A stretch of DNA of 64,000 bases from Tilletiaria anomala UBC 951 (Eukaryota; Basidiomycota; Exobasidiomycetes; Georgefischeriales; Tilletiariaceae): contig NW_013546993.1 in the NCBI RefSeq assembly GCF_000711695.1, positions 1 to 64,000 on the forward strand, given 5' to 3'. The notes below the pieces were generated by a model. That model searched no databases, was not told the origin of the DNA, and worked only from the letters and a program-made list of their open reading frames with translations. Positions 34,801-48,483 of this stretch are shown one piece after another. The number at the start of each line of letters is the position of its first letter. Position 1 is the stretch's first letter. A program made the position numbers and the translations under genes.

Positions 34801-37800
34801 AGCAGCCAACCAAGCATCCGAGATGGGAAGATGCTCAGACTGACTTGGGTGGGGAATTATGCTTTTGGCCAGGCTGACTATGCTTGTCGTATTTAATGCC
34901 GCCCGTAAAAGCTGATGGTCCTTGACGTCGAGACTGAAAGACTTGTCTGCGTCAGAGTGCTCTGTTATCGAGGTCGCCAAGCTGCGGATTTGCTGAGCTG
35001 CCAGCACAATGGCAGAGACGAGCTCATGAACTAACTTGCGAGATGAGTTGCTAGGCGACTTAGTCGCCTGCTCGTCGACGGGCTTAGCAGTCAAATCATG
35101 CTTAAGGTCGGGTAGCCACCGGTCCACCGCTCTGCATCTGTCCAGGAGTGTAGACAGGAATGACTGCAGAAGTGGCCATTGTGCAAGGCAATCAATCCAC
35201 CAAGAATGACAGGTAGAAATGTCGTCCAAATGGGTATTGAGCTGCTCAGCATCCCTTGTAGAGGCTAGCATGGAATTGTGCACCTGAATCGCTTTAACAG
35301 CAGCGTGGAATGACTTTGAAGTTGAAGCGCACTTCTCTCGCAGAGCTTCAAGCCCTTCGCGCATGCGTTGCCTCACATCCTCGGGTAAGTTGGCCAAGTC
35401 TTGTAGCTGAGGTGCTTCGGCGCACAGCTGCTCGGCACTACGAGCTAGCATCCCGATGTGCGCATCGACCTGGGACAATCTTTGCTGAACGTCCTTCGAG
35501 AGTACTACCAGTGTTCCCCAGTGAACTGCACTGGTTTCGATACTACCGAAGCGTTCAATCATTTGACGTAGACCATCCAGACTGTGAGTCATTGAGCTCA
35601 ACTGCCGGCGATCGTCCGCAATCCAGCTCATCAAATTTTCGACAGTGGCGTGCGCCCGAATGAGGCCTTGCAGCTCGACGTCTGGATGACGATCGGCCAG
35701 GCCGGCTCTCAGATGCGGCAGAAGGGCTAGCATCTTGGCGAAGAGTTGGTCGGCAGCCGCAAGAACTGAGTTGTCAAGCAGCGCTGATACAGACGAGCTG
35801 AGGGCCGGGGGCATCATTGCTTGTGCGTAAGAGCCGGATGAGTCTCGTGCCTTGTACACGGCCGGAATTCCACAACGTCGAGCTTCCTTCAAGGCGTCTG
35901 AAAAGGCTCGCACTTTCTCCGCCAACAATGCCTTTACCGCTTTCTCGTTGTCTTTGGTTTTGACAGAAGGTGTCCGGGAGCGTAGCTCGGCAGCTCTGTC
36001 GCGAAAGTCATCAGCAAGCTCGATTGCCTGTGATCTGATATTTGAAGTGAGAGCCACGTGAATTTCGTTGCGATTCAACCGTTTCAATATCGCCAAGGTG
36101 CGTGACAAGTCTTCCAGGTGCGCTTCGGTGGGGTCGCTGTGAGTTTGAAGAGCATGCGCGGTCGCATCTGAGATGATTTTGTCCGGGAGGGAAGGCGGAG
36201 AAAGCGCAGCCGCGTTCATATGCGGGTCCAGTGACAGCGACGTTTGCGGGACCTTCGACGTGGAAAGTAGAGGGTCTACTCCATGCTGAAGAATGCTGCG
36301 GAAGCCACTGATGACTTTGTGTAATTTTCGGTGGGTCTTCGCCGCGCTTTGCTGCAACGCATGGACGTTGGTATCCTTCCAGCTTGCGATCTTGACAAAA
36401 TCCGAAATTTCTTTGTCAAACTTCTTCCTTTGCGTTGCAATGTGTTCCATAATGTCTTCTCGGAACTGAACAAAAAAATGTTTTGCTGTGCGAAGGACTG
36501 CGATCGTGCGGCCAGCCCAGATATTTGAAGCAGGGTTTCGTCTTGAGAGGCCCATACAGTGCGCTTCGAGAGCACAGATCATGGAGAGCCTGGCGTCAAA
36601 CTCTCCGACAGGTGCAGATCGCAGAAACTGGTCCAGGAGAGAGACCAAGCCAAAGAAATGCTTCTCTATGGCGTCGGCACCCTCAGCGACAACGTCTTTT
36701 GCTGAGGTAATTGCCGCTTGGTACAACGGCAGAAGCTGTCGGGAGGCCCATTGCTTCTGTTCAAAAAGTCTGAGATCAAGCAGGTGGCCCCACGAGTGCA
36801 GTTCCATGCGCCGCCATCGGATGATTGCTGCAGTGATGGCTTCTCGATGCTCGCGCAGTGACGTTTGCGAGCTGGCGAATCCCTCCCAGTCATCTGAATG
36901 CGCAAGCAATTGTTCAAATGCGCTCAACAAACGAGGCACTGGGCTGGCAACATGCATCCGGAGGATAAGGTGGCAGCGATCGGCAATGTGGCGAAGAACC
37001 TCCTGTTCTGGCCAATCATGGACCAACTCTTCCAAGCGCATAAGCATGTGGTTTGCAACACTTCCCGCTAGCGCGAGTTCCTGATGGGCCGAATCCTTGT
37101 AGAAGTCGGGTGGTCTGTTCCCGTCTCGAACAGCGCCTGGTGTGACAGAGCACAGCAGCTGATGAGCGCCGAAGGAATCCATTCGGTCAGAAAGCCCGGT
37201 ATATTCATCACAGAGCCATCGGCGAATATAACGGCCTCGGTGACATTCGAATAAGTCCCCGGTGGGCCGACTGGAGTATGCATTAAGCAGGGCAGAGCTT
37301 GCTGCTGCAACCTCGGCGTCGCCCAGAAGCTCTTTACCAAGCGACCGAGCCTCCGGCGGGACCGGATTTGCCGAAAACTCGCTAAAGTCAGGGAACAGTG
37401 AGCGAAAGTCTGCTTCCTCGAGCTCGGCATCGTCTTTCGAAGCGACCGTATGACTCTTGCTTTTGTAGATGCTGGAACTTTCGGCTTCCAGCCTGGTCTT
37501 CTCAGCGCTTTGGAAACTTTGAAATTCAGCAAGGGCGCCCAAAATCTCATCAATGCGATCTGAGTCTGGGGCTGAACCTGGAATGGATGGCCAGGATGCA
37601 GCTGCCAGCTCGACGAGGTAAAGGTCAACCTCACGGGCCGTGATCGTCGATGCGCCCGGGGAAGGGGAGAGAAGCGTTGAAGATAGCGCTGCTGATCCAA
37701 CCAATAAGGGTGAGATGCTTGCACTGGAAGCCGTCTTTTTTGACAAGTGCCCTCTTCGCTGTGCATTGGCGGCTAGCGCTTGCAGGCCTAAGGAAAGCAG

Positions 37801-40800
37801 ATCCAAGCTGAGGAGAAAGGGTCTGACGAGATCCGACAGGTCCGCATATTTTGCCTCGATCTGATTGCTGAAAGACAGCAACGATTCTTGCAGGAGGGTT
37901 TCGCGGGCTCTCACAGATGTCTCTGCTGATGGCGGAGAGAGTAGATCCCCAACGAGAGAAGTAATCCTGCTTTCATTGACTACATCGGCAACGAAGCCGA
38001 GCATTTCGCGATGCAAGGCTGTCATCCGCTCGAGATTGACAGCACGATCGGTAAGGCTGTGCATTCCACACACAGTCTTTGAAGGTGACGCATCAGGGAG
38101 CGTGGACGCGACAGGCCACGCCGCAAGGAGTGGGGAGGGCCGTCGGCGCAGTGTGTGCTGCTCGAGATCGTCCGAAACAAGGGCTTGGGATCGGAATCTG
38201 TCATGCCTCACAGCGTGAAACCGCGTAAGAGCTTGACGTCCAGCGACTGGATCAATCGGAATATCCGGAAGATACAGTCGTAGAAGTAGTAGCGCGAGTT
38301 GCACTGCCTCTTGGCCGATACCAGCAAGTGTCGTGTCTTTGCCGGCGGCGATGCCTTCAATTTGCTGGCATGCGAGGATCCACTTTTGCAGCAACTTGCG
38401 AGTTGCCTCACTCTCGAGGATGATTGCTGACTGAGCTTCCTCTCCTTCCTCAACGTGGTCTTCTGGAACTGCCAATTGGCCAGCAAGACGCTCAGCGGCG
38501 GCATCGAGTGCTTGAATACAATCTTGCATCGCGCTACTTTGGCGGCATCCCTTCCGCAAAAGTCTCGTAGTCTGGAATGACATGGTTCAGCAACATGGCT
38601 TGCAAACGTTCGCGGCCGCACTCTTGACTCACCTCAAGCGCGATCGTCCCGAGATGGTGAGCTAGGCCGTCAGCTCGTGAATGAGAAAGGGTACTTGTCA
38701 GCAGCAGAGTAGTCCAATGCTGCTTTCGTGCCTGCAGGTTCGCATCCAAATCTGATATGCTCGCCTGAGTGTCATCCCTGCGATTGACTCTCTGGTCAAT
38801 TAGGTCCAGAAAGCTTCGATCAGTTCACTCACATGAGGTGAATGGCTCGCTTGAGCAGAAGCGGGCGGAACATGTCTGCAATACTGGTTGTCTGTTCGAA
38901 AAATGTGAGCGTCAGAGAGGGATGGAGCGTTGGAGGTGTTCCTGAAAGCTCGCATGACTCACAGTGCTCCACATTCGACGACACCACGACATATCCCAAA
39001 GGCACATTCGAGACAGTGTGCTATGGGCAAAATCAGATCTCGCTGTTGCCAGCACTGTGTTCACCAAAAGCTGGACAACAGTCTTGTTGTCAGCGCCAAA
39101 CCCAAGAATGGGTCCGTGCAGCTCTAGCAGTGATTCAATGCTAGCTGACAATGCTGTTGACTTGCTCAACGCCCGTAGTGAAGGCAGCAGAGCGAGAGTG
39201 CAGACGAGAAAAGGCAGTGTTTCACGGCCTTGCTCCTCAATCCCGCCTTGAGCGAAAGTTGGTCTGGGATGTTGAGAAAGCTGTTGGTGCATTTGGCTCA
39301 GCTCAGTCGCATCTTCGGCCGTTGCTCCCGCCCAGTGCTGCAAGAGCTGGCCAAGGAAGCTGAGCGCAGATGGCCAGTGAGAAGCTGCTATTTTTAGTTT
39401 TCGTCAGTACAGCACGATCGGTTTAAGTGCATCATCAACATACCTGTCGCTTCATTACCCGAACGCGTGCTGTTGATCATGAGAGCCGCACTCTGGAACC
39501 CATCATGGAGGATGCGAGGCTGGGAGAGCAAAATATTCTCCCATAGAAGATCCATCGCAGCCCCTCCACCTGAATTTGCGCCGTGGTGCTGACTCAGTGC
39601 ACGACCACACGAATGCACTAAGAAATGAGAGCTTGGCAAGGCCTTTAGTGCTTTGGACGAGGACAGAAGCTTCAAAATGGAATGCAAGGCCGCATGATCC
39701 ATGGTGGGCGCAGTTGCCAGCTTAATGATGAATATTGCGACATCTTGCATGTCGCAACGGAGGCGGATTCCGTCTATTCCGTAGGATTTGACATCAATCT
39801 TCGTTTCTTCTGTGGCGACAAGGTCATGCAACAGTGCGACAAGGTCCAGCTGGCCCAATTCTGGCGGCCAAGAAGTGGAGGGGTAGTGCGCACGGTAGAA
39901 TATGCAATTTTGTATTGCTTGATTTTGGTCCGGTTTCATTGTTGCGGTGCGCTCAAGCCGAGCCAAATGCTGGAGAAGAAGTCGCCCACGGTCGTCCAGC
40001 TGCAAAGATAGTGACTCGAATAGTCCTTCTGCGGTTGCGCTGATATTACGGTCTGGAATGGCCAGTGGATCTCGAGGCTTGCACAAGCAGGTAATGTCAG
40101 CAAATCATCTCGACGTTAGCTTGTTCGATGTTGTCTCACCTGCGGGAAGGGTCCATGTGAAGTCGAGAAAGATTGAACCAATTCGGAAGCGACCTCGGCA
40201 AAGGCCGTCGCAACGTCCTCTTCGAGGACGAGCAAGCGCGACATTGCACCAGCGTCCTGAAGTCCAACCAGGCCGAGGATTTGTCCAGCTGTGGCTAATC
40301 CTTCCAAGTCCCACATGGATTTGACCTTCAGAGTGCACATGGCATTGTTTGTCAGCGGAAGCATCGCCAAGCGTTGGCGTGACAGATCTAGGAATGGCGA
40401 CCCTGAAGACAAGACGGCGGGGGCACATGGCTCTTCAGCGTGTGCATGGCGCAAGAACGATCGTCGACGTCGCGAGATTGCAATAAGCCTTTGGCGATCC
40501 GTGCTCGCCACTTCCGACAGTTCCTGACCAGACAAAGAGATTTCAATGCCGCGATTGCGCATAGCGCGGCTGAGCTCGCCTAAGGCGGGATCAGTCGTCA
40601 TAAATAAGCGGAAATTCGGGTGGGGTCTGATGACTTCGACATCTCCAGCTAACGATCCCTTTTCCGCGAGGACGATCACCGGATTGGCCTCAAAGAGCGA
40701 GTTCAATCGGTCGAGAACTGCTGGTGGGCATTGGTTCGCGTCCTGCAGTACCACCCAATGACCTGCACGGATGCACCGGACAAGCGAACCGTCAACCCAG

Positions 40801-43800
40801 GAGAATCTGGCACCAACAGTTTGCGACATTTGAAGACGCGTCAGCTGATGTTGGACACTTGCTAGCTGATCGCGTACGTCTGCGGGCATCTCTTTGGACA
40901 TAAGGCTTGCAACTGTGGTGGAGATCGCATTGAGACTTTCCGGAAGGCTAGAGCTGAGCGCTAGGGATGAGAGCACGTCAACAGCAGCGCCAATACTCGC
41001 TGAAAAATCTTTCTCAGCCAAACGGCTAGCAGCCGAGCTGAGCTGGTCGCGGAGGATCTCGCAAACCCGGGCAAGACGCTCACGCATAGCACCCGCGGAG
41101 TCCAAGTGCTCAAAAGAGCCGAGAAGATCCGCTGCATCGGAAACTGCACTCAGGCGGACCACGTGTAGTTCTTGTCCGCACAGCTTCGCAAGCGCTTCGA
41201 TCGCAGACGTCTTCCCGCTGTATGACTCTGCAGTCATGATGCTGAGCCATTGCAGGTGGACACATTGGCTTAAGAGTTCGAGTGAGGGCAGTTGCTGCTG
41301 CATCAATCCAGGGTGATATGTCGGCCGGGTGCTCCCTTTTCGCGCCATCGCCCTTCCCTCGATAGAGACGCTGTCAGGAGTGAGTTTTATTGAGGGAAGC
41401 CTATCCGTCTTAAGTTCGAGTCCGAAGATTTCCTGGAAGATGTGTGATATCCGCGCGATATCGTTTTGACCACGAAATCGAGCAAGGTAGAGCAGTCTCA
41501 CAATTTCGGACACATTCAATCGAGCGGTGGGGGACAGTTGCGAAGCTTGAAGCCATCGCAGAATGTCTCTCAGGTTCAACTCCCACGGCCCTCCCGTGCG
41601 GCCGATGAAGCCTTGCTTGACCTGCTCACCCACAAGTCGATTGAACTCAACGACAAGGCGAGAATTTGTGTCAGCAGCGGTTACTTGCATGCCGCGAGCC
41701 ACATGCATGAAGTCTTGCGCAGTGAGCTCTTGTACGTGGACCTTGGTGAATCGGTTGAGAAAAGACTGGGGCAAACCTTTGCGTCCACCACCCTGCGATT
41801 GCGGATTCTGGGCGGCGAATACCCGGAAACGGGGATGCTTCTGAAATGTCTTATCCAGCTCGGGAATGTAGACCTGACCACGATGATCGAGGCATGAATT
41901 CAATCCCTCGAGCACGGATTGCGAGGCGAGATTCATCTCATCCAGAAGAACCCTGAGCATAATTGTAGAGAGACAGCGCATCAGTCACAAAAGTCTTGAA
42001 GAATTTAAAGGAAATTTGCTTACCAGTAACCTTCTTTCATAGCGGTGAGAAAAGCTGCATCATGCCAACCGAACTCGCCCGCACGGCCGCCCTCGACTGG
42101 CAGCTCGGAGCCAAAAAGGTCTGTGGCTTCGGTCTGTTCGGAAAGGTTGATACGTACAAGCTGTTGAGAGACGGCGGCGGCGAGTGCATTAACCAGGCTG
42201 GTTTTGCCGGCGCCAGGACTCCCTTCAAGCAGTATTGCTTTGCTGGGAATCTGCAGGGCTCTGACTACGCTCAATGTGTTAACCAAGGTCGTTGGAGCGT
42301 TGAAAGCGAAATCTGGTAATGTGAGTTGATCCGCTGCATTCCTTGACAAACGATATGGTCCAACGAAGACGTGCTGTGAGGTGCAGGAGAATGCCACCTT
42401 CTCAATTGACTGGTAGGAAGGATCATGTTGACGAGCGAGACTCTCAAGCCAATGTGTGGCTCGCTGCTGCACGTCCTTCAGCCGCTCTTGAGAAAAGGAC
42501 ATTAAAGAAGGAAGGGTTGGAAGACCCTCGATAATTGACAGATGCGCTCCTTGAACGAAAGCAGCTGCAGGAGAAAGGCTGGTCCGATTGTCGTCGCCTG
42601 TGTTGGTCGCTTCGATAAAGGTAGCCCAGGCCAAATAATCTCTTAGATTGACCATATGATTTGGAAGAACGTCTACCTCCTTCCCAAGCCAAATAGCGAA
42701 GTCCAGCATTCCAGCAACCAACCAATGGCGTTCTTGAACTACCGAAAGTGTTTCCGACAAGATAGCAGATAAATCTGTTTTCGAGGTGATGGGCGATACC
42801 CATATCTCAGTGAAACGATTTCGTAGAGCCGGACTTAACTCCTTCTTGCCATAGTCGCCCCCCGGATTCATAGTTGCTGTGACTTGGAACTGTTCAGCTG
42901 CAACCACAGAATGAGTTGCACCCGGGTCCGCATCCATCTGAGCTGAGGTGTGCTTTTCTTGACGATTGGGCAGTGTAATGGAACGACCTGTCTCCAAAAC
43001 ACTGTTGAGACGCTCGAGTACGCTGTCATCTGCCAGTGAGATTTCGTCCAAGAGCATGTGCGAGCCTTGCTTCATGGACAGAATGAGCGGTCCGTCGTAC
43101 CATTCGAATAGCACATTCGCGGCTTGCAGCGATCGAATGGCGGCTGAATAACGAGCGGCAGCTTCCAAAGATTTATCTGCTGCCATGGCAGCACGAATTC
43201 CAGTCAAGGCGCCCTCGATAGAGTCAAAAGGCTGCCCTGCTACGCTGCTTGAAAGATGCAGCGCTTGACTCTCTACGCTGGTCCGATTTCGGAGCGGCCG
43301 TTGACCACCGAGTAAATCAGAAGCGTCGGTATTCTGGTGGCAGTTGAGCACGTCCAAGCGGGTGCTGAATACGCTTGCGACGACGTCACAGACCGCTGTC
43401 TTTCCTGTCCCCGGTTCACCTACAAGAAGTACCGGTTCGTTATAGGCAAACGCCACGCATTGCAACGCGACAAGTCTCTGTAAGGATGCAGTCGGTACTA
43501 ATCCGGACTCTTGGATTTTGTTAAAAAGCTTCGAGCAGAATTCCGCGCCGAGGTGGCGTCGCACCACATTGGTCTCGCTGGAAAGGTCGTAAAGAGCATC
43601 CAATCTGATCCTGACGCGGAGCAGGCTCTCGAGAACGTCTTGAACTGCAGCCTTATCCTCTTTCCGCCTCGCTCTTTCTGCTAAAAGCATGTACCCATTT
43701 TCTGCTAACTCTTCGTACCCTATTGCACTGCGGGAGCCCCAGCGAAACAGATCACGTAAGGTAGCAAATCCATGCTTGGACTCAAACACGCGGTCCACCT

Positions 43801-46800
43801 GACGACGTCGCTGCAACTCAGCGAACACTGCAACCATTTTTGACGCGTAGCTGGGAGCAATTTCGCAGCGCTGCGTGAGAATGATTTCGAGTTCGTGCGC
43901 AGGAACGTCGTCGAAATGGGCTTCGAGGAAGCGATTGCGAAATGCTCGAGACAGGACTTTGCGGCCACCGTAAAGACCCGGTGGATTTTGCGTGGCAAAA
44001 AGCATGAAGTGTGGATGCGGCTTGACCGTCTCGCCTGTCTCTGGGATGAAAAGCTCGCGATTGTCATCCAGCAAGCGATTGAGTGCTTCCAAGACATCCG
44101 TCGGCGCGAGATTGAGCTCATCCAGGACGATCCAATCTCCTCGGCGCAGTGCTTGTACGAGTAGGCCCTCCTCAAAGCGCAGTGCACCAGTGTCTGGGTC
44201 GCTGACATAGGAGCCTAGGTACTCTTGCAAGTCTGTGTGTTCATGGTTGTTGATGCGAACAAATCGATGTCCGGTGCGCTTGGCGAGGAACTCTACTGCC
44301 GAAGTCTTTCCTGCTGATGTTGGTCCTTGGATGAGAACCGGAAAGCGACCGATGCAGATCGCACGGGCGAGCGCAAAGAGTTTCGTATGGACGGAGGGCG
44401 TCAGGATGTACCCCGGTGCTTCTTTTGGCACTAGGGACCCTGTCGCCAGCCAGAATGGCCCGAACTGAACGTGTTGAGAGACATCACCGGACGGGCTTGC
44501 TGGGATAAGTGACAGTAGGTTGTTTGAATTTTTCGCGTGAGCGATGAGATGTTGATGTAAGATTCTTGTAGCTTTGTGACTACTTTCCGGATCCAGACTC
44601 GTGATAAAGCACATCAGAAAGCCCTCATACAGACTTCTTCGGAGACCAAAAGAAGGCGCGAACTGAACTGCAGAGGTGAGGGCGCGTGCCAGAGTGCGAA
44701 TTGAGAAATGAGGGCGTTGGTTTGCACCGTCTGCGAGTTCTCCGTTCTGTGCGAGAGTCTTGATGTCGACGTAGGTTTGAGCTGCATCGTCAACTACGCG
44801 CTTGTCACCCTGGGCTAGTTCGCCAATGTACTTTTCGACGATGCTGCGGAGAGCATCGCGATCTGCATCAGGGCTGCTGACGTACAATTCGGTAAAGCGC
44901 GACCGGATAGGCGGAGGCAGCAGCTTCTTGCCGACGTCGGTCGCTGGATTCATGCATGCGAACAGACGAAAGTCCGGATGCCGAGGTACTACGTCCAGGT
45001 CTCCACGCTCTGTGAGCGCAATACTACTGGTAGACGACTGCAAGAGAGCCGAGAGGAAGTCCAGCGTTTCGTCTGCTGCAAGATTGATCTCATCAAGGAG
45101 GATCCACTCTCCATTTCGGATCGCACGCACTAGAGGTCCCTCGATGAACCCAAAGTTAAATCGGCGGCCACTGGTGGTCGAGCTGATTTGCACGTGTTGG
45201 AGACGGAACGAGTCGACACGCTCGAGAAAGGAAGCCCATGCGCTGTACGCATTGTTTGAAAAGCTTGCAACTGGTGATGCTGACCGCTGCTCGGACTTCG
45301 GACCTGTCTTCCGTCGCTTCCTCCCTTCCTCTGCATCAGCATTGGTGTCATCCTGCGCTGTCATTCGTTCAGCTACCATCTTTGCGCTTTCGCGCCAAAG
45401 CTGCGACAGCTTGCCCCATTTCGCTGCATTCAATGCCTTGCGTTCTGCATCCAAGAACTTTGCATTTCTCTTCGCCGAGAAAGCCTGCGTGAATAGCTGG
45501 TACCACTCGTTGTGCAACTCCATCGCTGGCATCTTGGGCTCAATGGGCTTGAAGCCTCCCAACAGATCTGATGCCTCGCTTTGCTGGGAGAGGTTGAGAG
45601 CGGTGAATGGTCTAGATACGAGCGATGCGAGATGCTGCACAACTGTTGTCTTGCCGGTCCCTGTCTCTCCGACGAGCAAGATAGGCTCATTCATCGCTGT
45701 GGCGGCCGCAATTTGCTCCATGAGTGTCAAGCTTGCTTTCGTCATAGCAAAGTTGTGCAGAACCGGAGCTGAACGATCCTGCCCGAGTTGAGATGCAGCG
45801 AAGCGCGGCAAAGCCACGCGGCCGATGGCAATAGTGCTCGGCGCAGAGCTTGAAGGGGCCTTATGAAAGGTCATCTCTGGCGTTCGTTGCTCGAGAAGCC
45901 ATTCCACACGTTCGTCGTTTAGGTCCAGGATGTGAGCTAGAGCGCTTGCTAACGCTGTCCGCAAGCCTTCGAATTCGTCCATGCTAGCCGACTTGACCAT
46001 GCTCAGTGGATCATGCCTGCGAACCCCAAAAAATCCGTGAAAATGAGTCAGGCTCAAAAAGGACACAGGCAACTTCCGAACAACAAGCGTTACTCACGTT
46101 GGAAAGGCTCCTAGGAAAATGTCGAGGGCCTCGAGAAAGACGTGCTCCTGCTCGACTGGATTTGCAAGGGGGTCTCTCAACCCTCCAGACGCGTTGATGA
46201 TTGTTTCTATTCTTCGACACCACTTTATCAAGTCCCTCAATGAAACTTGCCGGATCAAGCCGCCCGATGCGTGGCCGCCCTTTGAGAGCTTCGCCTGCTC
46301 TTGCGCGAGCGCAGTCCACGCGCCCACGATCCGCGGGATCAAATGCTGTGATACGCGTTGCAAAGATGGGAAAAGCTTGGATATAATCTCGAGGATCTCC
46401 GTGTGAGCTGGCGCTGCGAGGATGACTTCCGCCCAGTGCTTGTGGGTGAAGAAGGTGGCCGGTGAAAGCTGCATTGATTCGGAGTCTCCCATGTCTATCT
46501 CGCTCGCCTCATTCGATTCTTTCGATTTTCCTTTATCTTTGCCATGCGCTTCAGCAGCAAAGCGTGCCTTCCGCCTCGCTTCGGTCGAGCGTGTGCCAAA
46601 GAGCATGAATCCTGGTGCCGCCTTCACTTTGCCTCTGTTCCCCAGGCTAAGTGACGGCCGGAATCCAGCTGGTTTTGAAGGTGATAGTCCACGTGCGAGT
46701 TCTTTGATGATGCTCAGCACCTCTGAGCTGGCCTTGTCCACATCCTCGAGGATGACCCAGTACCCCTTGCGGACGGCGCGTGTGAGTGAACCTTCTTGCC

Positions 46801-48483
46801 AAATAAAGGCGCCTGGAGACGTCGGCGAAGAAGTGTAGGAACCTAGCAGTGACTTGGCATCTACACCCATTGAGTCGCCAAGAGGGATTGTCAAAAGGCC
46901 ACGCGGATTGCCGGATGCTTTGGCTGGGATGCAAGAAGGGTGAAGCTGAGCATAGACGTGGTGCAAGATAGAGGTCTTGCCACTTGAGGCCGGACCGCTG
47001 AGGAGGATTGGTAGCCGACACGAGATGTCGATGGCCAAATCAGTGAGCGTGCGATACGAGCTTGTAGTCTCGACGAATGGCACGGGTTTAGATGCGGAGG
47101 AAGAGGCAGAGATTGGTGAACCGCGCAGCAAAATCACACCCCCAATGGAGCTGACGCGCGGATGTAGGTCTTGCGGTGTGAGCCGCAGCTTGTTCATCGC
47201 AGTTGTGACTTGATCCACGTCCATGGTTTCTTCGTCCTTCTTCTTTTCTGAAGACTGCTGTCGTTTAAGGTAACGAATAGGCGACTCTTCGCATCTTGTC
47301 CACACGGTTTGCCACCTCACCGCTTCCTTGGCATGAATGACCCAAACGTCAATCGTCTGCTCTTTTCCTTCTTCCATGTCAAGAGTGAATCTCGCATCGA
47401 CGCCAGGTGACTCTGGTACGCCAAGAATGCTCGGTTCACCGATGAAGACATGCTCCGCTTGGACGCGTACGGACTCTGACAGCTGCATGCCATGACTGTA
47501 AACGAAGAGCGCCAGCAAGCGGGTGGCGGTGGAATAGCGTGTTTGAATCTTGCCGGCAGCAGTATTGAGTGCGTCCTGGGCGGTGGCAGACTTGTATATG
47601 TCACAAAGCGAATGTAGTGGCCATGGCTTAGGAAGATCGTCGCGAAAGGATGGGCTGGCTTGCAGGATACGTTGGTAAGCAAGGAGCAGAGCCTGCGTCT
47701 CTGACGTGTCTTGCATTCCTGCACATATCGGGCCGTTGCAAAGATTTGGGTGCGAAAGGTACTCATATAAAATCCTGAATTCAGAGAGGGCGACTTGGTG
47801 AATACGCACAGCCAGCTCTAAACCCTGCAACAGGCGAGTACTCACGGGTAGATTTCCTCGAAAGGACCGAGCAAAATGCCGAACATGACAAAAATGGCTC
47901 GCGTCTTCTCAGATTGCCATGATGGTTGTTCTTCACCATCTTTTCCGTCGGGTAGAAATGCAGCAAGAAGGTGCAGCAAGATGGGATGGAATTGAATGGC
48001 GACATGCTGCGCACACGTTGGAATAAGTAGTAGTTCTCGAAGCGCGTCCGATAGCTTGACCAGGTCGACAGGTGCTAGTTGCGCTGCAGCATGCGATTCA
48101 TCGTTTTCAGCACTTGCGCAGCATTTGAGGATCTTGAGGCTGTGCGCTGGAACACTTCGCCTGGGAAGCGAGTCGATCAGCTTGACACAAGCATGTTGAA
48201 GGTCGATGTCCAGAGCCGATACATAACGGGCAGCAATACCGGCCTTGGAGGTCGGGCTCGCGCCGCTGAACTCGGTCGGCGTCGGCAGCATGCTGACGCT
48301 TTTGAATGAGCTAATTGCTTCAACAGCACCGTATAACTCTTTGTTTTCGTCCACAAAATTGGGTTTCTTGAAAGCCTAGGATTAGACAAAACCTGGACAG
48401 CAAGTTAACCAAAAGGCCCTTGCCTGCTGTGCCAATTGCCCTGCACGCGTCAGATGTTTAGACAGCAGTGGCCTTGCCACGAG
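31863..48483 (-). CDS. MDN1: Midasin (Mdn1/Rea1), giant AAA+ ribosome-assembly ATPase
   Basis: Eleven minus-strand exons were joined: 48483..48424, 48375..47846, 47774..46098, 46016..42024, 41952..40140, 40077..39444, 39387..38963, 38891..38833, 38777..38633, 38571..32272 and 32192..31863. They total 15,966 nt, exactly 5322 codons, but the initiator ATG was not found and must lie in a short upstream exon. Six Walker A motifs mark six AAA+ modules, near residues 458 (GPASSGKTS), 873 (GETGTGKTT), 1321 (GPTSAGKTS), 1624 (GEPGTGKTA), 2024 (GSPGAGKTS) and 2332 (SYSGKTS, degenerate). A long linker, an Asp/Glu-rich stretch (about 4420-4970) and a C-terminal MIDAS domain follow, with DDSKS near 5098 and later STD and SDG. 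Mdn1 is a dynein-like motor that strips Ytm1 and Rsa4 from pre-60S particles in the nucleolus and nucleoplasm. The first intron is GC-AG; the rest are 55-81 nt. Confidence 0.93.
48376..48423 (-). other. Predicted GC-AG intron (48 nt) in MDN1
   Basis: The minus strand reads CAGCAG then GCAAGG at the 5' end, and ends CCTAG before GCTTTCAAG. It joins two in-phase segments (ending AGQLAQQ and beginning AFKKPNF). No GT donor fits the same frame nearby. GCAAG after AG is the usual form of the rare GC donor class. Confidence 0.55.

Noticed and set aside
44802-45791. 329-codon plus-strand frame opposite MDN1
   Set aside because: It mirrors the AAA+ modules of MDN1 on the minus strand and has no domain of its own.
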